Positions 16,131-28,101 are shown, numbered from the stretch's first letter. The stretch: 64,000 bases of DNA from Pseudoalteromonas byunsanensis (GCF_001854475.1 NZ_MNAN01000007.1:1-64000); one strand, 5' to 3'. Notes: a model not told the origin generated them from the letters alone. Numbers and translations are program-made.

Positions 16131-17360
16131 CTATAAGCCCACTGCTTTATTCATTGCCATTATTGGCTGCAATATTGCCATTACAATGAACAGTACGATC
16201 ACTGCCATGCTGGCTATCATAGCGGGTTCCAGTAACTTTAACGACACATTAACCATGCTTTCGAATTCACGGTCTTGGTTATTGGCTGCGCGTTCCAGCA
16301 TTTGCTCTAATTCACCCGATTTCTCACCACTGGCTATCATGTGCAGCATCATAGGCGGAAACAACTTAGTTTGTTGCAACGCAGCACGTAAGCTGGCGCC
16401 TTCACTAACACGTGTCGCAGCCTCCGCAACCGCTGCCTTAATTTTTTCATTCTCCAACACTTGCCCCGAGATTTTCATCCCTTCAAGCAACGGCACTGAA
16501 CTAGATGACAAAATACTCAGCGTTCGTGCGAATCGGGCAGTATTAATACCCCGGCTCACTTTACCAATTCCCGGTAGCATCAGCATTTTGCTGTCATACC
16601 AAAAGCGAAACTTTGGCTGCTGTAACGCGCGTTTAAATGCCACCGCGCTGCCAATTATGACCACAAGACTAACAAGCCAGTAACTCTGTACGAAATTACT
16701 AGCAGCCATCACCCACTCTGTAGTCCAAGGCAAAACCTGCTTTGATTTTTCAAATGTTTTCAATATCTTTGGTACAACCGTACCTAGTAAAACCGATACA
16801 ATAGCAATTGCAAATATCACCAAAATGGTGGGGTATACCATGGCTTGCGTGATTTGGCTGCGCATATGCTGGCGCTGCTCGGTATAATCGGCAAGACGGT
16901 TCAGTACCTCATCTAGGTGCCCAGATTTTTCACCCGCGGCAACCATTGAGCGATACAAATTATCGAAAACATGTGGAAACTCAGACATGCCGTCGGCTAG
17001 GGTATAGCCTTCTACGACCTTTGAGCGTACCGACATCAGCATCCGCTTAAGTCTTGGCTTTTCACATTGCTCAGCTACAGCCATAACCGCAGCTTCAACA
17101 GGTAAAGAAGATTGGATCAATGTTGCCAGCTGACGGGTAATTAGAGCAAGGTCGGCCACCGAAGGTTTGTAACCTTGGAATAGCGTGAACCCACCGCCAC
17201 CACTTTGCTGTTTATCTCGCTCAGCGGCTGGCGACACTTCTAGTGGCATCATCCCTTTTTCACGCAGCATTTGCCTGACTTGCTTGGCAGTATCAGCCTC
17301 TAAGATCCCTGATTTATCTTTGCCTTTTCCATCTAAGGCACGATACTCAAACGCCGCCAT
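16131..17360 (-). CDS. gspF: Type II secretion inner-membrane platform protein GspF
   Basis: 409 residues with two T2SSF repeats (about 75-195 and 275-395) and three transmembrane helices (near 170-195, 220-240 and 380-400). This polytopic subunit is thought to be turned by GspE to add pilins. It lies two bases after gspE. Confidence 0.95.
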   Translation of the reverse strand: MAAFEYRALDGKGKDKSGILEADTAKQVRQMLREKGMMPLEVSPAAERDKQQSGGGGFTLFQGYKPSVADLALITRQLATLIQSSLPVEAAVMAVAEQCEKPRLKRMLMSVRSKVVEGYTLADGMSEFPHVFDNLYRSMVAAGEKSGHLDEVLNRLADYTEQRQHMRSQITQAMVYPTILVIFAIAIVSVLLGTVVPKILKTFEKSKQVLPWTTEWVMAASNFVQSYWLVSLVVIIGSAVAFKRALQQPKFRFWYDSKMLMLPGIGKVSRGINTARFARTLSILSSSSVPLLEGMKISGQVLENEKIKAAVAEAATRVSEGASLRAALQQTKLFPPMMLHMIASGEKSGELEQMLERAANNQDREFESMVNVSLKLLEPAMIASMAVIVLFIVMAILQPIMAMNKAVGL

Positions 17361-17362
17361 AA

Positions 17363-18940
17363 CTAACCTTCCTCACGCGTTACACGTAATACTTCTTCCA
17401 GCGTTGTTTGGCCCTTAAGTACGCGAGCTAAACCATCTTGGCGGATACTTGGGCTGTTTTTACGAATGTACTTTTCTACAGCCTGCTCACCTTTACCGCT
17501 GTGAATAAGCTCACGAATTGTTTCATCGACAACCAATAATTCATGAATACCAGTACGACCTTTGTAACCATTGAAATTACATTCTTCACATCCTACGGCA
17601 CGATAAATCATGGCATTTTCACCATGCGGTACACCTAGTAGTTCACACTCACGCTCGTCTGCTTGATGTGCTTCTTTACAATTTGGGCATAACGTTCTTA
17701 CCAATCGTTGAGATAATACACCCAATAGCGAAGATGACAGTAAGAAAGGTTCAACACCCATATCTTCCATACGGGTGATAGCACCCGCTGCTGTGTTGGT
17801 GTGTAACGTAGACATAACTAAGTGCCCCGTCAGTGAAGCCTGTACAGCAATTTGCCCAGTTTCTAAATCTCGGATCTCACCCACCATCACCACATCAGGG
17901 TCTTGACGTAGGATCGCACGCAAGCCTCGGGCAAACGTCATATCCACTTTAGTGTTCACCTGAGTTTGACCAATCCCAGGGATCTCGTATTCGATAGGAT
18001 CTTCAACGGTTAGAATGTTGCGATCTTTTGAGTTGATCTGGCTCATACCCGCATACAAAGTGGTACTCTTACCCGAACCCGTTGGACCGGTTACTAGAAT
18101 AATACCATGGGGCTTACTGATAATATCGGCAAACAAATCACGATTGCGCTCAGTCATGCCTAAGTCTTCAAGGTTTAAACGGGCATTGTTCTTATCAAGT
18201 AAACGCAGTACCACACGCTCACCAAAGCTTGATGGCATGGTTGATACACGCACATCGACCGCACGTCCTGCGATACGCAAACTAATACGGCCGTCTTGTG
18301 GAATACGCTTTTCAGCGATATCCAGTTTGGCCATAACCTTGATACGTGATACCAATAGAGAGGCCAGTTTGCGGTTAGGTTTAAGCACCTCTTTTAGTAC
18401 ACCGTCCACACGGAAGCGGATCACCAAAGACTGCTCGAAGGTTTCGATATGAATATCCGAAGCCCCTTCTTTGATAGCTTCACTTAGCATGGCGTTGATA
18501 AGCTTAATGATTGGCGCGTCATCATCCGCGGCCAACAAGTCTTCGGTTTGTGGAAGCTCTTCGGCCAATGAGAATAAATCAACCTCATTACCAATATCTT
18601 CCATCATTTGTTGGGTTTCTGAGCTATCTCTTTGATATGAAGCTTCAAGCAACAGCTCAAATTTATCGTCATCTAAGTGCTCAAGAGTAAATGCTTCACC
18701 CGCGACGCGGCGTACTTCCAATAAAACTTCAACATCTAATTCGCCACGATAGTAAACAACCAAGCCATTTGGTTGTTTACTCATTAACATTCCTTCTCGA
18801 CGTGCATACGCAAATGGCAGTCGCAACGGTGAATGCGCCACATGCTCTGATTGTTCGAGCACGTCAGCTGGCATCTCTTGCGTAGATAACTCGCTAATAG
18901 GCACTTCAGTAACCGCCTCTACCTTGTTATCAGTCATCAT
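17363..18940 (-). CDS. gspE: Type II secretion ATPase GspE
   Basis: Cytoplasmic hexameric ATPase that powers pseudopilus assembly. It has the Walker A motif GPTGSGKST, the Asp and His boxes around the VEDPIEYEI and STLHTN motifs, and a four-cysteine zinc site (CPNC...CEEC). The ATG chosen at 18940 overlaps the gspD stop by 11 bases. The next ATG at 18937 and an upstream in-frame ATG at 18967 are also possible, and none has a strong ribosome site. About 525 residues from this start. Confidence 0.94.
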   Translation of the reverse strand: MMTDNKVEAVTEVPISELSTQEMPADVLEQSEHVAHSPLRLPFAYARREGMLMSKQPNGLVVYYRGELDVEVLLEVRRVAGEAFTLEHLDDDKFELLLEASYQRDSSETQQMMEDIGNEVDLFSLAEELPQTEDLLAADDDAPIIKLINAMLSEAIKEGASDIHIETFEQSLVIRFRVDGVLKEVLKPNRKLASLLVSRIKVMAKLDIAEKRIPQDGRISLRIAGRAVDVRVSTMPSSFGERVVLRLLDKNNARLNLEDLGMTERNRDLFADIISKPHGIILVTGPTGSGKSTTLYAGMSQINSKDRNILTVEDPIEYEIPGIGQTQVNTKVDMTFARGLRAILRQDPDVVMVGEIRDLETGQIAVQASLTGHLVMSTLHTNTAAGAITRMEDMGVEPFLLSSSLLGVLSQRLVRTLCPNCKEAHQADERECELLGVPHGENAMIYRAVGCEECNFNGYKGRTGIHELLVVDETIRELIHSGKGEQAVEKYIRKNSPSIRQDGLARVLKGQTTLEEVLRVTREEG

Positions 18941-20996
18941 TGTTACGCTCATTATTGTTTTGCTCATTCAGATACTCTTCGTACGTAGGCGGCAATACCA
19001 ATTCGTCATTCCACTCTGGCAATACGGGAGTTTGCTCAAATGGCATCAAGTCAATGCCATCATCTTGCTGAATTTGCTGCTCGGTACGAATGAAGTTGTA
19101 TTTAGAATGGCTCAGCTTGTTCATGCTGTGGCTATCACGAATGATGGTCGGGCGAATAAATACCAACAAGTTACGCTTACGTTTAGTAGTCCCTGTTGAC
19201 TTAAATAGGTGTCCAAGTACTGGAATATCACCCAATAGTGGTACCTTAGAGACACTTTCCTGTACATCTTCGTCAATCAGACCACCTAGGATAACCATAC
19301 CGCCATCATCAGCAATAACCGTGGTGTTAATCGCACGTTTGTTCACCGCAATATCAACCGCTGTAGCACCACTGACACTAGACACTTCTTGTTCTATAGT
19401 CAGCTGTACCGCACTGCCATCGTTAATTTGTGGTGTCACTTTTAACTTAATACCCACTTCTTGACGGTCAACAGTCTGGAACGGATTAGAATTGTTATCG
19501 CCCGATGTTGAACCGGTGATCACCGGTACTTCTTGACCGACGATCATAGACGCTTCTTCGTTGTCCATGGTTGTCACAGACGGTGTAGCAAGAATATTCG
19601 ATTTAGTATCGCTAGAAATGGCTTGCACAATGGCACCCCAGTCATTCTTGATGATACCCATGGCTAAACCATTTACACCACCTAGTAACTGACCTAATGG
19701 GCCTAAGTCACCTTCAATGGTTTCATCATATTCTTTTAATTCAGTATTTTGACCCGTGATAGTTTTGGTAACGGTCTTGTCTCTTGCCTGCTCCGCAGCA
19801 ACCGCCAGTGAACCAATGGGTACCGTACTGCCGTTATTAAACTGCAACATGCCGCCTTGCTCTGAGATCCACTGCAAGCCGAAGTTAATACCATCGCTTT
19901 CGAATACCTCTACCACTATCGCTTCAACCAGTACCTGAGCACGGCGAATATCTAGCTTTTCAATAACTTGTGACAGTGAACGCATGGTATCTGGCTGAGC
20001 GGTGATCACCAAAGAGTTTGAATCTTGGTGTGCTTCAATACTGGTTTCATTCTTGTTGGTGCGGCTACGGGTATTATTAGCGCCACCCTGTGCGTCTTCT
20101 TGTAGGGTTTTACTAACACCTTGCAGTACTTTTACCAAGTCATCCGCTTTGGCGTAGTTGAGATAAAACACTTTGGTGTTACCTTGATTTTCTAACTCAT
20201 TATCAAGGCGTTTGATTAATTCTGTGGCACGACTACGCGCCTGAGATTCACCACTGACGATAATGCTGTTGGTTCGGCTATCAGCGACCACTTTTGGGAT
20301 TAAAAAGTCAGGAATGGCCCCTTTACCGCTATCTTTGTAGATGTTATCAACAACCGTTACCACATCATCGGCTGTAGCATGGTTAAGTTTGACGATATCA
20401 ACACGTTTATCGCCAGCTTGGTCAACTGATTTAATAATATCAACCAAACGGTTCACCGACGCGGCATGCCCCGTCAACATCATCACGTTTGCCGAGTTCA
20501 AGTTGGTAACATGACCACCATCTTTTTGATCACTGAATTGACGAATAAGCGGACCAAGCTCTTGTACACTTACATTTTTGACGCGCACTACTCGGGTGAC
20601 CATCACATCGCCGTTACCCATTTCTTCGCCTGCAACTAAAGGAACATTGCCTTTCTTGCCATCTGAGCTGCGTACTACTTTTAGTACGCCACTTTCCATC
20701 TCAGTTACCGAGTAACCGTAAACTTCAAGGACGTTTAAAAAGAACTGGTAATATAATGACTCATCCATCAACTCATAACTGCGCACATTAATATTGCCGC
20801 GCACGTTCGGGTCAATAATGATGGTTTTATTCAAGTTCTTGCCAACGATATTAATAAACTCATTAATATCGGTTCCTTTGAAGTTGGCAGCATACTCGAC
20901 AGCAGACACAGAAAGCGACAATCCAGCTGCTAACATCAGAGCCGCATATCTAGCTAACCCTTTTTTGATTTTTGTGAGGTGTAGCTTATTACCCAT
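18930..20996 (-). CDS. gspD: Type II secretion outer-membrane secretin GspD
   Basis: 688 residues with a signal peptide (about 1-32). N0 and three N1-N3 repeats (about 33-330) are followed by the secretin channel domain (about 340-620) with the [14 protein letters not shown] signature, then an acidic, Asn/Gln-rich S-like tail. It forms the 15-mer gated channel in the outer membrane. The pilotin GspS or AspS is not in the window. Confidence 0.96.
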   Translation of the reverse strand: MGNKLHLTKIKKGLARYAALMLAAGLSLSVSAVEYAANFKGTDINEFINIVGKNLNKTIIIDPNVRGNINVRSYELMDESLYYQFFLNVLEVYGYSVTEMESGVLKVVRSSDGKKGNVPLVAGEEMGNGDVMVTRVVRVKNVSVQELGPLIRQFSDQKDGGHVTNLNSANVMMLTGHAASVNRLVDIIKSVDQAGDKRVDIVKLNHATADDVVTVVDNIYKDSGKGAIPDFLIPKVVADSRTNSIIVSGESQARSRATELIKRLDNELENQGNTKVFYLNYAKADDLVKVLQGVSKTLQEDAQGGANNTRSRTNKNETSIEAHQDSNSLVITAQPDTMRSLSQVIEKLDIRRAQVLVEAIVVEVFESDGINFGLQWISEQGGMLQFNNGSTVPIGSLAVAAEQARDKTVTKTITGQNTELKEYDETIEGDLGPLGQLLGGVNGLAMGIIKNDWGAIVQAISSDTKSNILATPSVTTMDNEEASMIVGQEVPVITGSTSGDNNSNPFQTVDRQEVGIKLKVTPQINDGSAVQLTIEQEVSSVSGATAVDIAVNKRAINTTVIADDGGMVILGGLIDEDVQESVSKVPLLGDIPVLGHLFKSTGTTKRKRNLLVFIRPTIIRDSHSMNKLSHSKYNFIRTEQQIQQDDGIDLMPFEQTPVLPEWNDELVLPPTYEEYLNEQNNNERNNDD

Positions 20997-21023
20997 TATT
21001 TTTAAACTCCAAATTTACTATTG

Positions 21024-21932
21024 TTACAGGCTAAATTGCACGCTCATGATCTGGCCATCACGCTCTATGGTAATGGTCGCATCTGTGCTGTTTCTTAGCT
21101 CATTCATGGCTGACATAGCCTGTTTCATGTCCGTGAGTTGATAGCCATTGATAGCAACAGCTAAATCATTATTTTTTAGTCCCATCTTGCTAAACAAGTC
21201 GGGGTCTTTGCCCGGACTCAAGCGATAGCCTAATAACTGGCCCGCACTGCGATCTGGCGTAATGCGAATATAATCAAGTAGTTTGCCTGGGTCTTGCAAA
21301 AGTTCTTCTTTCGTTTGCTCAAGCTCACTGGGTACCTCACGACGCATCAACTGCGGGCGATTATTTTGCGATGGACGCTCACTGGCTGAAGACTTAGGGG
21401 CCACTGGCATAGCGACGCTTGTAGAGTACTCAAGTCCATCAAGCATCAAGGTTTCAAAACGACCGCTCACGTCTAAAATTACTCGGTCGGGTAACACTTG
21501 AGCCAACTTGGCACGAGTCCCTTCAATGGCTTGTTGAACTTCGTAAGTAGATTGTCTACCTTGAGATTCGATGATCGCAAGGCCTGCTCTGTCATTTAAG
21601 CTCACTGCCACTATTCCCGTTAGGCGTACATTTAAAGCAGTCTGAGGGGCATCGGAAACAATAGCTTGGGGTTGTTCTTCAGGCTTACTACCAGCATCAC
21701 CAAATAAGTTTTGTTGGATGATTGATTGGCTGTTCACAGCTGAACTGGTTGAGGCATAAACCGACGACATAGAAGGTAACGGCTGCGTTACAGGCTGAGG
21801 CCATACCAACCAAAATAGCTGAGACATTAAATAAGCGATATAAACAACAGCTAATAAAACCACTAAACGACTGAGTTTTGCATGGGGTAACCCGAGCAAT
21901 ACTTTTTGTAACTGTTGTATTTGTAATTCCAT
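21024..21932 (-). CDS. gspC: Type II secretion protein GspC
   Basis: 302 residues: a cytoplasmic start, one transmembrane helix (about 22-44), the HR domain (about 95-175) that binds GspD N0, and a C-terminal PDZ domain (about 215-300). It connects the inner platform to the secretin and helps select substrates. It is the first gene of the operon, with its promoter in the 209-base gap shared with divergent hslR. Confidence 0.94.
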   Translation of the reverse strand: MELQIQQLQKVLLGLPHAKLSRLVVLLAVVYIAYLMSQLFWLVWPQPVTQPLPSMSSVYASTSSAVNSQSIIQQNLFGDAGSKPEEQPQAIVSDAPQTALNVRLTGIVAVSLNDRAGLAIIESQGRQSTYEVQQAIEGTRAKLAQVLPDRVILDVSGRFETLMLDGLEYSTSVAMPVAPKSSASERPSQNNRPQLMRREVPSELEQTKEELLQDPGKLLDYIRITPDRSAGQLLGYRLSPGKDPDLFSKMGLKNNDLAVAINGYQLTDMKQAMSAMNELRNSTDATITIERDGQIMSVQFSL

Positions 21933-22141
21933 ATCCGTCTTTTCTTATTCTATTGAGCTTCCCAGTGTACCTTTTCAGTGTAAATTCAACAAGCGCACTA
22001 ACATGACAGTTTGTCTTCACTGAGTGGTCAATGGGTATCCCTTTGAACACAATACATCGCGAGAGTTCCACGACCTTTTTTTGAACATTGAAATATGCTA
22101 AATTTGTCGCATTATTCCACATTCTTTATGGTTAATAAATT

Positions 22142-22552
22142 GTGACTAAAAAATCCTCCGAACAACCACAGCAAAATGACGCCGTCAGGCTAGATAAATG
22201 GCTATGGGCTGCACGGTTTTACAAGACTCGAGCGATCGCTCGAGAAATGGTCCAAGGAGGTAAAGTACACTATAACGGGCAACGCTGTAAACCCAGTAAG
22301 TTAGTTGAACTCGGTGCCACCATTAAGCTAGCACAGGGGTTTGATGAGAAAGAAGTCACTGTTTTAGTGTTACTCGACAAACGCCAAGCAGCGCCCATTG
22401 CACTGCAATCTTACCGAGAATCGGAACAAAGTGTAATAAAACGCGAGCAAAATGCAATAGCGCGCAAGAACAACAGCTTTTTTGCACCACATCCTGTTAA
22501 CAAACCGGACAAAAAGCAAAGACGCGAACTACTCAAATTGAAATCAAGCTAG
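22142..22552 (+). CDS. hslR: Heat shock protein 15, ribosome-associated
   Basis: 136 residues from a GTG start. The S4 RNA-binding domain occupies about 17-75 (VRLDKWLWAARFYKTRAIAR), followed by a basic tail (KKQRRELLKLKSS). Hsp15 binds free 50S subunits carrying a nascent chain and helps rescue stalled ribosomes. It lies 10 bases before hslO, the same pair and order as in E. coli. Confidence 0.95.
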   Translation: MTKKSSEQPQQNDAVRLDKWLWAARFYKTRAIAREMVQGGKVHYNGQRCKPSKLVELGATIKLAQGFDEKEVTVLVLLDKRQAAPIALQSYRESEQSVIKREQNAIARKNNSFFAPHPVNKPDKKQRRELLKLKSS

Positions 22553-22562
22553 GATTTAATAA

Positions 22563-23408
22563 ATGCAACCTGATTTACTCCACCGCTATATTTTCGAAAA
22601 ACTCGATGTACGCGGCGAACTGGTACAAATTGATCATACCTTTAATGAGATCATTGCCGGACATAACTATCCACAAGCAGTGCAAGCATTACTCGGTGAG
22701 TTATTAGTTGCGACCAGTTTATTGACGGCCACTTTAAAGTTTGAAGGTGACATAGCAGTACAGTTACAAGGCGACGGCCCAGTAAAGTATGCAGTTATCA
22801 ATGGTGATCATCAGCAAAACATGCGTGGTGTTGCAAGACTACAAGGTGACATTACTGGCACAACGGTTCCTGACCTGATGGGTAAAGGCTACATGGTTAT
22901 TACCATTACCCCCATCAAAGGGGAGCGTTACCAAGGGATCGTGCCACTAACATCCGATTCGTTAGCTGCATGCCTGGAAGATTATTTTACACAATCTGAG
23001 CAGCTTAAAACTCGCTTATGGTTTGCCACAAGTACCGAAGGTGAGCGCGTCAAAGCTGCGGGGCTATTTTTGCAGGTACTGCCTGTGGACAAAGAAAAGT
23101 CACAAGAGGACTTTGTACATTTAGAAGCGCTGAGCAATACCATTAAAGATGAAGAATTGCTGGACTTAGATGCACAAACCGTGCTGACACGTTTGTATCA
23201 CGAAGACAACCCACAACTGTTCGAGCCTCAGGAAATTAACTTCGTTTGCGGTTGTAGCAGAGAAAAAACCATTAATGCGTTAGTTAATGTGGGTCAAGCA
23301 GCGCTGCTTGCAGATATTGAAAAGCAAGGTGAGATCAATATCAGCTGTCATTATTGCTTGAAAAACTACGTTTTCAGCAAGGACGACATTAAGGCTATTT
23401 TTAACTAA
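22563..23408 (+). CDS. hslO: Redox-regulated chaperone Hsp33
   Basis: 281 residues. An N-terminal chaperone fold is followed by the redox switch with four zinc-binding cysteines: CGC (FVCGCSREK) and CHYC near the C-terminus. Under oxidative stress disulfides form, zinc is released and the holdase becomes active. It follows hslR and precedes pckA, the gene order known from E. coli. Confidence 0.96.
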   Translation: MQPDLLHRYIFEKLDVRGELVQIDHTFNEIIAGHNYPQAVQALLGELLVATSLLTATLKFEGDIAVQLQGDGPVKYAVINGDHQQNMRGVARLQGDITGTTVPDLMGKGYMVITITPIKGERYQGIVPLTSDSLAACLEDYFTQSEQLKTRLWFATSTEGERVKAAGLFLQVLPVDKEKSQEDFVHLEALSNTIKDEELLDLDAQTVLTRLYHEDNPQLFEPQEINFVCGCSREKTINALVNVGQAALLADIEKQGEINISCHYCLKNYVFSKDDIKAIFN

Positions 23409-23436
23409 ATTTGCCTTAGCGAATGTTTCCAATATC

Positions 23437-23463
23437 AAGCCGTCGAAATGACGGCTTTTTTGT
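23437..23463 (+). terminator. Terminator after hslO
   Basis: AAGCCGTC and GACGGCTT form an 8-bp perfect stem with loop GAAAT, followed by a T-run. Confidence 0.85.
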
Positions 23464-23473
23464 TGTCAAAAAA

Positions 23474-23519
23474 TGACACCGGTATCACAAATTTAGTAAT
23501 TTTCATGACACCGGTATCA
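23474..23519. promoter_or_regulatory. Twin palindromic operators upstream of pckA
   Basis: The 14-base near-palindrome TGACACCGGTATCA occurs twice, at 23474-23487 and 23506-23519. The centre-to-centre distance is 32 bases, about three helical turns, so a dimeric regulator could bind both on one face. The central ACCGGT resembles operators of LacI-family or GntR-family sugar regulators, although I cannot name the protein. The sites lie about 140-190 bases before the pckA start, in the gap that carries its promoter. Confidence 0.55.
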
Positions 23520-23660
23520 TTGAAATTATTTAAGTTTTTTGACGTTTTTATGCCTTTTTAGAGCCTCCAAAAGCTCGAATATCTCAAAACCATCTGGTAC
23601 TATAAATTCAGCTTAAGAACTCAGAGCTATCCCGTTCAATTCTCACATTTAGGTAATAAC

Positions 23661-25199
23661 ATGACTTCAAGCGCTACTCGTTTTGTCGATTTAACTGCAG
23701 CCGAACTTGTCGAACACGCCATTAGCCGTGGTGAAGGCACTTTAGCCGCAAATGGGGCTTTCGTAGCTAATACTGGCCGTCGTACAGGCCGTTCACCAAG
23801 TGATCGTTTTATCGTAAAAGAGCCAAGCACTGAAAATGACATCCAATGGGGTAACGTTAACCGCCCATTCGATGCTGAAAAATTTAATGCACTATGGGCT
23901 CGTGTTGAAGCACACGTACAAAGCAAAGACCACTTCGTCTCTCACTTAGAAGTGGGTGCAGATCCAGAGCACTACTTGCCGGTAGTGGTTACGACAGAAA
24001 CTGCATGGCACCATATTTTTGCTAAGAACATGTTTATTAAACCTGAACGTTACAATGCATCTGACTTACCTCAGTGGCAAGTAATGAATGTGCCTTCATT
24101 TGTTTGTGACCCTGAGCGCGATGGTACAAACAGCGATGGTACTGTGATCATCAACTTTGCAGACAGAAAAGTACTTCTTGCTGGCATGCACTACGCTGGT
24201 GAAATGAAAAAATCAATGTTCTCAGTACAAAACTTCCTGCTACCTGCCAAGGGCGTATTACCAATGCACTGTAGTGCAAACGTGGGTGAAGCAGGTGATA
24301 CAGCTTTATTCTTCGGCTTATCTGGTACGGGTAAAACAACGCTATCTGCTGACCCTACTCGCTTCCTTATTGGTGATGACGAGCATGGCTGGGCACCGGG
24401 CAGTGTATTTAACATTGAAGGCGGTTGTTACGCGAAATGTATCGACTTGTCACAAAAGAATGAACCTGTTATCTGGAATGCCATCAAATTCGGTACCATC
24501 CTAGAAAACGTGGTACTTGATGAAAACCGTGTACCTGATTTTAAAGATACCAGCCTAACGCAAAACACCCGTGCAGCTTACCCGCTTGAGCACGTAGAAA
24601 AGCGTAAAGTAGAAAACCGTGCAGGTGAACCAAAGGCAGTTGTGTTCTTGACCTGTGACGTGAGTGGCGTTTTACCTCCGGTATCTATCCTTTCAGAAGA
24701 AGCAGCGGCTTACCACTTCCTAAGTGGTTACACTGCAAAAGTAGGTTCAACTGAAATCGGCTCAACTGCTGACATCGAATCAACATTCTCAACCTGCTTT
24801 GGCGCACCTTTCTTCCCACGTCCAGCCGGTGTTTACGCTGAGCTTCTAATGAAGCGTGTACGTGAATTTGGCGCGAAGGTTTACTTGGTAAATACAGGTT
24901 GGACTGGTGGCCCTTACGGTATTGGTAAGCGTTTTGACATTCCAACTACACGTGCTGTTGTCGATGCGATTGTATCTGGCAAACTAGCGGATGTTGAAAC
25001 CGCTCACATTGAATCACTCAACCTAGATGTACCAGTTGCAGTACCAGGTGTAGACAGCGCCTTACTTAACCCTGTAAATACATGGGAAGACAAAGGCAAA
25101 TATGCTGAGTATGCGGCTAAACTGGCTGCGGACTTTAAAGAAAACTTCGCAAAATACGATGTTTCTGACGCCATCAAACAGGCAGGTCCTCGTGGCTAA
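23661..25199 (+). CDS. pckA: Phosphoenolpyruvate carboxykinase (ATP)
   Basis: Converts oxaloacetate and ATP to phosphoenolpyruvate, the committed step of gluconeogenesis from TCA intermediates. The 512 residues include the P-loop GLSGTGKTT (219-227) and the metal-binding IGDDE (237-241), as in the ATP-type enzyme. GTP-type enzymes have a different signature. The twin operator upstream and the separation from hslO by a terminator argue for its own regulated promoter. Confidence 0.96.
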   Translation: MTSSATRFVDLTAAELVEHAISRGEGTLAANGAFVANTGRRTGRSPSDRFIVKEPSTENDIQWGNVNRPFDAEKFNALWARVEAHVQSKDHFVSHLEVGADPEHYLPVVVTTETAWHHIFAKNMFIKPERYNASDLPQWQVMNVPSFVCDPERDGTNSDGTVIINFADRKVLLAGMHYAGEMKKSMFSVQNFLLPAKGVLPMHCSANVGEAGDTALFFGLSGTGKTTLSADPTRFLIGDDEHGWAPGSVFNIEGGCYAKCIDLSQKNEPVIWNAIKFGTILENVVLDENRVPDFKDTSLTQNTRAAYPLEHVEKRKVENRAGEPKAVVFLTCDVSGVLPPVSILSEEAAAYHFLSGYTAKVGSTEIGSTADIESTFSTCFGAPFFPRPAGVYAELLMKRVREFGAKVYLVNTGWTGGPYGIGKRFDIPTTRAVVDAIVSGKLADVETAHIESLNLDVPVAVPGVDSALLNPVNTWEDKGKYAEYAAKLAADFKENFAKYDVSDAIKQAGPRG

Positions 25200-25244
25200 T
25201 TAAGCCGACTCGGTAAACCTATTAGGTGAACCAGTTCCTTTATC

Positions 25245-25272
25245 AAAAGCGCCCCTCGTTGGGCGTTTTTTT
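25245..25272 (+). terminator. Terminator after pckA
   Basis: AAAAGCGCCC pairs with GGGCGTTTTT (one G-U) around a 6-base loop and continues into a T-run. Confidence 0.8.
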
Positions 25273-25290
25273 GTTTTGTTTGTTTTTATA

Positions 25291-25314
25291 ATGGTGTAGT
25301 AATAACTACACCAT
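25291..25314. repeat. 10-bp inverted repeat
   Basis: ATGGTGTAGT and its exact complement flank the 4-base loop AATA. Neither strand has a convincing T-run after the stem. It lies between the pckA terminator and the 3' end of the next gene and may end that gene's transcript. Confidence 0.4.
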
Positions 25315-25338
25315 AATTTCCCTTTCAGCTACCTAGCA

Positions 25339-25701
25339 CTAACATAACCTTTGTGCTGACGCAAAGCGATTTCTCAGCCCTTGGTAATCTCTATAGAGCT
25401 TTGTCTTGGAATAGGCTTGAATACGATAGTCTACAGGTTTAATATTATTAAAATCTGAGTCATGATAAACATAAGTAAGAATACGACATTTACTAGTAAT
25501 ATTCGCCACTTCATCTGTACTGCCAATATACCGAAAGTACTTCTTATACTCTGGTATAGACATTTCAGCTGTAGTATATCCACTTCCTGTGGTGATCTCT
25601 CCAAACGAACCAACTACAACTTCATTAGTTTTTTCTGAAGCTGCGAAAACTGAACCGCTAAGCATACCTATAACCAAAGACGCAATAACAATGTTTTTCA
25701 T
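25339..25701 (-). CDS. Small secreted hypothetical protein
   Basis: 120 residues with a signal peptide (cleavage near VFA/ASE, residue 21). The mature part is about 100 residues with two cysteines (CRILTY and the C-terminal RLC) that could form a disulfide. I recognise no domain. It stands alone, flanked by intergenic stretches of about 140 and 260 bases. Confidence 0.65.
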   Translation of the reverse strand: MKNIVIASLVIGMLSGSVFAASEKTNEVVVGSFGEITTGSGYTTAEMSIPEYKKYFRYIGSTDEVANITSKCRILTYVYHDSDFNNIKPVDYRIQAYSKTKLYRDYQGLRNRFASAQRLC

Positions 25702-25960
25702 AAAAATATCCTTTTACATGAATTAAATTAGCCACCCCATGTGGCAACATTATATAAACACCATAAAAACACCACGTCAACAAAAAAGAAACAGACATTT
25801 CTAAGCCGTGCCCGTATCACTTGTATTTATTATTAAAACGATGGCTCTTTAAACTATACTTAGTATCTCGTAAACAATATCGCTCAGCGCAAATGGTAGC
25901 AAAGCAGTAACAGATATGGTTTGATTAAGGTTTGCGCATTACCAAGAAAAAGAACATACC

Positions 25961-27991
25961 ATGCTTGAAAATTTATCTTTGAGGAAAAAAATCCTCCTAC
26001 TCATAGGCGGCACCATTTCAGTGCTGTTGATTATTGCATCGAGCTATTTTGTGAACCACATTGCGACCTTGTCGCGACAGGGTGTTGAACGCGAAGCTCA
26101 AAGCTACCTATATGGCGAAAAACTCTCGATGGAGTCGTTTTTTGCTCAATACGGTAAACTGGTTAAGTCATTTATTACCAGCCCATATATGATTGCTTTT
26201 TTTGAGCAATACGATACCCGAGAAAGTGATCTATCCACACTGGAGGGTTATGAAGATATCAACAAGGATTTCATTCGTATTAGTAGCGGCGATGAAAATG
26301 TCTTATCTGCTTTCTTTGGCTCTGCAAAAACAGGTGAGTACTTTAAAGAAAATGAACGCACCTCCAAGTTCGCCGATGGAAATCCTTATTACGCCTACAA
26401 GCGAGGTTGGTGGCAAGACGCTCTAAATAACAATGATTTGTATGTTGGCACACCCACTGTTGATATCAATACCGGTGCTGTATCTGCAGTTGTACAACAG
26501 CCCGTACGTAACAGCAGTGGTGAATTAGTCGGGATTGGCGGGGTTGATCTACAAATTAATCGTATCAGTGCGTTAGTTGAAGACATTCGCTTTCATGATC
26601 AAGGTTATGGCTTCTTACTCGACAATAACTTTAAAGTTGTTCACTTATCAAAACAAACGGGACATGACCTCTCCATTACCGATGAGGGCCCCAATGGCAA
26701 AGAAGGTTTAGAGGCACTGGAACAACGCTTTGCTGATACCCACGGGTTTAGCCAACTTAATCAACAAATGCAAAGTAACAAATCTGGCACCTCTGTTGTT
26801 ACATTAAAAGGTAAAGAATACTACGTCGTATTCAACACGGTGGAGCTGGAAACCCCAATTTTAGATTGGCGCCTCGGTATTCTCATTCCGGTGAGTTTGA
26901 TTGAAGAACCGGTAGAGCAGGCTGTTATGACCACAATCACCTCAGTGGTTGTCATTCTTGCAATTGTGGTTGCCATGATCTGGTGGGCAACGCATATGAT
27001 AGCCAAGCCCATTACTACATTGACGCTAACCATGCGTGATATAGCCTCGGGTGATGGTGATTTAACTCAACGTATTAATATCACTAGTCAAGATGAAGTG
27101 GGTCAGCTTGCCCATCATATGAATACTTTCATTGATAAACTACGTGCCATGATGCTTGATACAGCGGCTCAAGCTTCGCAGTTAGGAAATGCAGCCGCAC
27201 AATTGAGTGATGTCTCAACAAGTACCAATTCTGAAATTCAACAAGAAAAAGAACAAGTAGATAGCGTTAGTGCTGCGGTAACTGAAATGGCCGCCACAGT
27301 GACGGAAATCTCCCGCAATGCACAAGAAACTAACCAAGCAGCTGAAACCGTGCAACGTATGACACAAGACGGTGCCACTCGTTCAAATCAAGCGCAACAA
27401 GTGATGACCGAGCTATCCGCACATATCGGTGAAGCGGCGAAAGTTGTTTCTGGCTTAGAGCAAGAAACCAGTAATATCGGTGCCGTCATTGACGTTATCA
27501 ATGGCATTGCAGAGCAAACTAACCTGTTGGCACTGAATGCGGCTATTGAGGCTGCGCGCGCTGGTGAGCAGGGCCGTGGTTTCGCTGTTGTAGCCGATGA
27601 AGTACGCTCACTGGCAAGTCGCACACAAGAGTCTACCGATGATATTCGCAACATGATTTCGCGCTTACAGCAGATAGCTCAGCAAGCATCAAGTATGATG
27701 CAAAAAGGTCAGGAGCAGGCGCAAAGCACTGTAGAACAAACTCAAGGCGTGCTTGACTCACTACGAGAAATTGCCGATTCAGTAGTGACAGTACAAGATC
27801 AAAGTCATCAAATCGCCACATCAACCGAAGAACAAACGGTGGTGGCCGAAGACATTAACAACAGTCTCAATACCATTAATGATTTGGTCAACAGTACGGC
27901 TCATCATGCTCAAACACTAGCAAGCGAAGCCAAAGATTTGAATGACCTCGCTAAGGCCCTTAACGGTACGGTTAATCAATTTAAGCTCTAA
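25961..27991 (+). CDS. Methyl-accepting chemotaxis protein with double-Cache sensor
   Basis: 676 residues. TM1 (about 11-33), a large periplasmic region (about 34-320) typical of a dCACHE sensor ([20 protein letters not shown], then IGGVDLQ), TM2 (about 321-345), HAMP, and a signalling domain with the hairpin tip [20 protein letters not shown]. dCACHE receptors often sense amino acids or organic acids, and the ligand cannot be read from sequence. No cheA or cheW gene is nearby. Confidence 0.92.
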   Translation: MLENLSLRKKILLLIGGTISVLLIIASSYFVNHIATLSRQGVEREAQSYLYGEKLSMESFFAQYGKLVKSFITSPYMIAFFEQYDTRESDLSTLEGYEDINKDFIRISSGDENVLSAFFGSAKTGEYFKENERTSKFADGNPYYAYKRGWWQDALNNNDLYVGTPTVDINTGAVSAVVQQPVRNSSGELVGIGGVDLQINRISALVEDIRFHDQGYGFLLDNNFKVVHLSKQTGHDLSITDEGPNGKEGLEALEQRFADTHGFSQLNQQMQSNKSGTSVVTLKGKEYYVVFNTVELETPILDWRLGILIPVSLIEEPVEQAVMTTITSVVVILAIVVAMIWWATHMIAKPITTLTLTMRDIASGDGDLTQRINITSQDEVGQLAHHMNTFIDKLRAMMLDTAAQASQLGNAAAQLSDVSTSTNSEIQQEKEQVDSVSAAVTEMAATVTEISRNAQETNQAAETVQRMTQDGATRSNQAQQVMTELSAHIGEAAKVVSGLEQETSNIGAVIDVINGIAEQTNLLALNAAIEAARAGEQGRGFAVVADEVRSLASRTQESTDDIRNMISRLQQIAQQASSMMQKGQEQAQSTVEQTQGVLDSLREIADSVVTVQDQSHQIATSTEEQTVVAEDINNSLNTINDLVNSTAHHAQTLASEAKDLNDLAKALNGTVNQFKL

Positions 27992-27999
27992 CCCCCTTC

Positions 28000-28025
28000 G
28001 TGATGTGCTCGAAAGAGCGCATCAC
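28000..28025 (+). terminator. Hairpin after the chemoreceptor gene
   Basis: GTGATGTGCTC pairs with GAGCGCATCAC (one U-G) around a GAAA tetraloop, nine bases past the stop. No T-run follows, so it may be a Rho-dependent end or a stabilising 3' hairpin. Confidence 0.4.
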
Positions 28026-28101
28026 ATCCTTGCGGCAGATCAATACTCAGCATCATGCCTAGTCCTATACTAACACTCCCAACTTATGTGCGAAAAAGTG
28101 A

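Noticed and set aside
16039-16683. 214-codon frame antisense to gspF
   Set aside because: Long but fully antisense to gspF, a well-supported gene with family motifs; its low-complexity Ser/Ala/Asn composition is the mirror of gspF codons.
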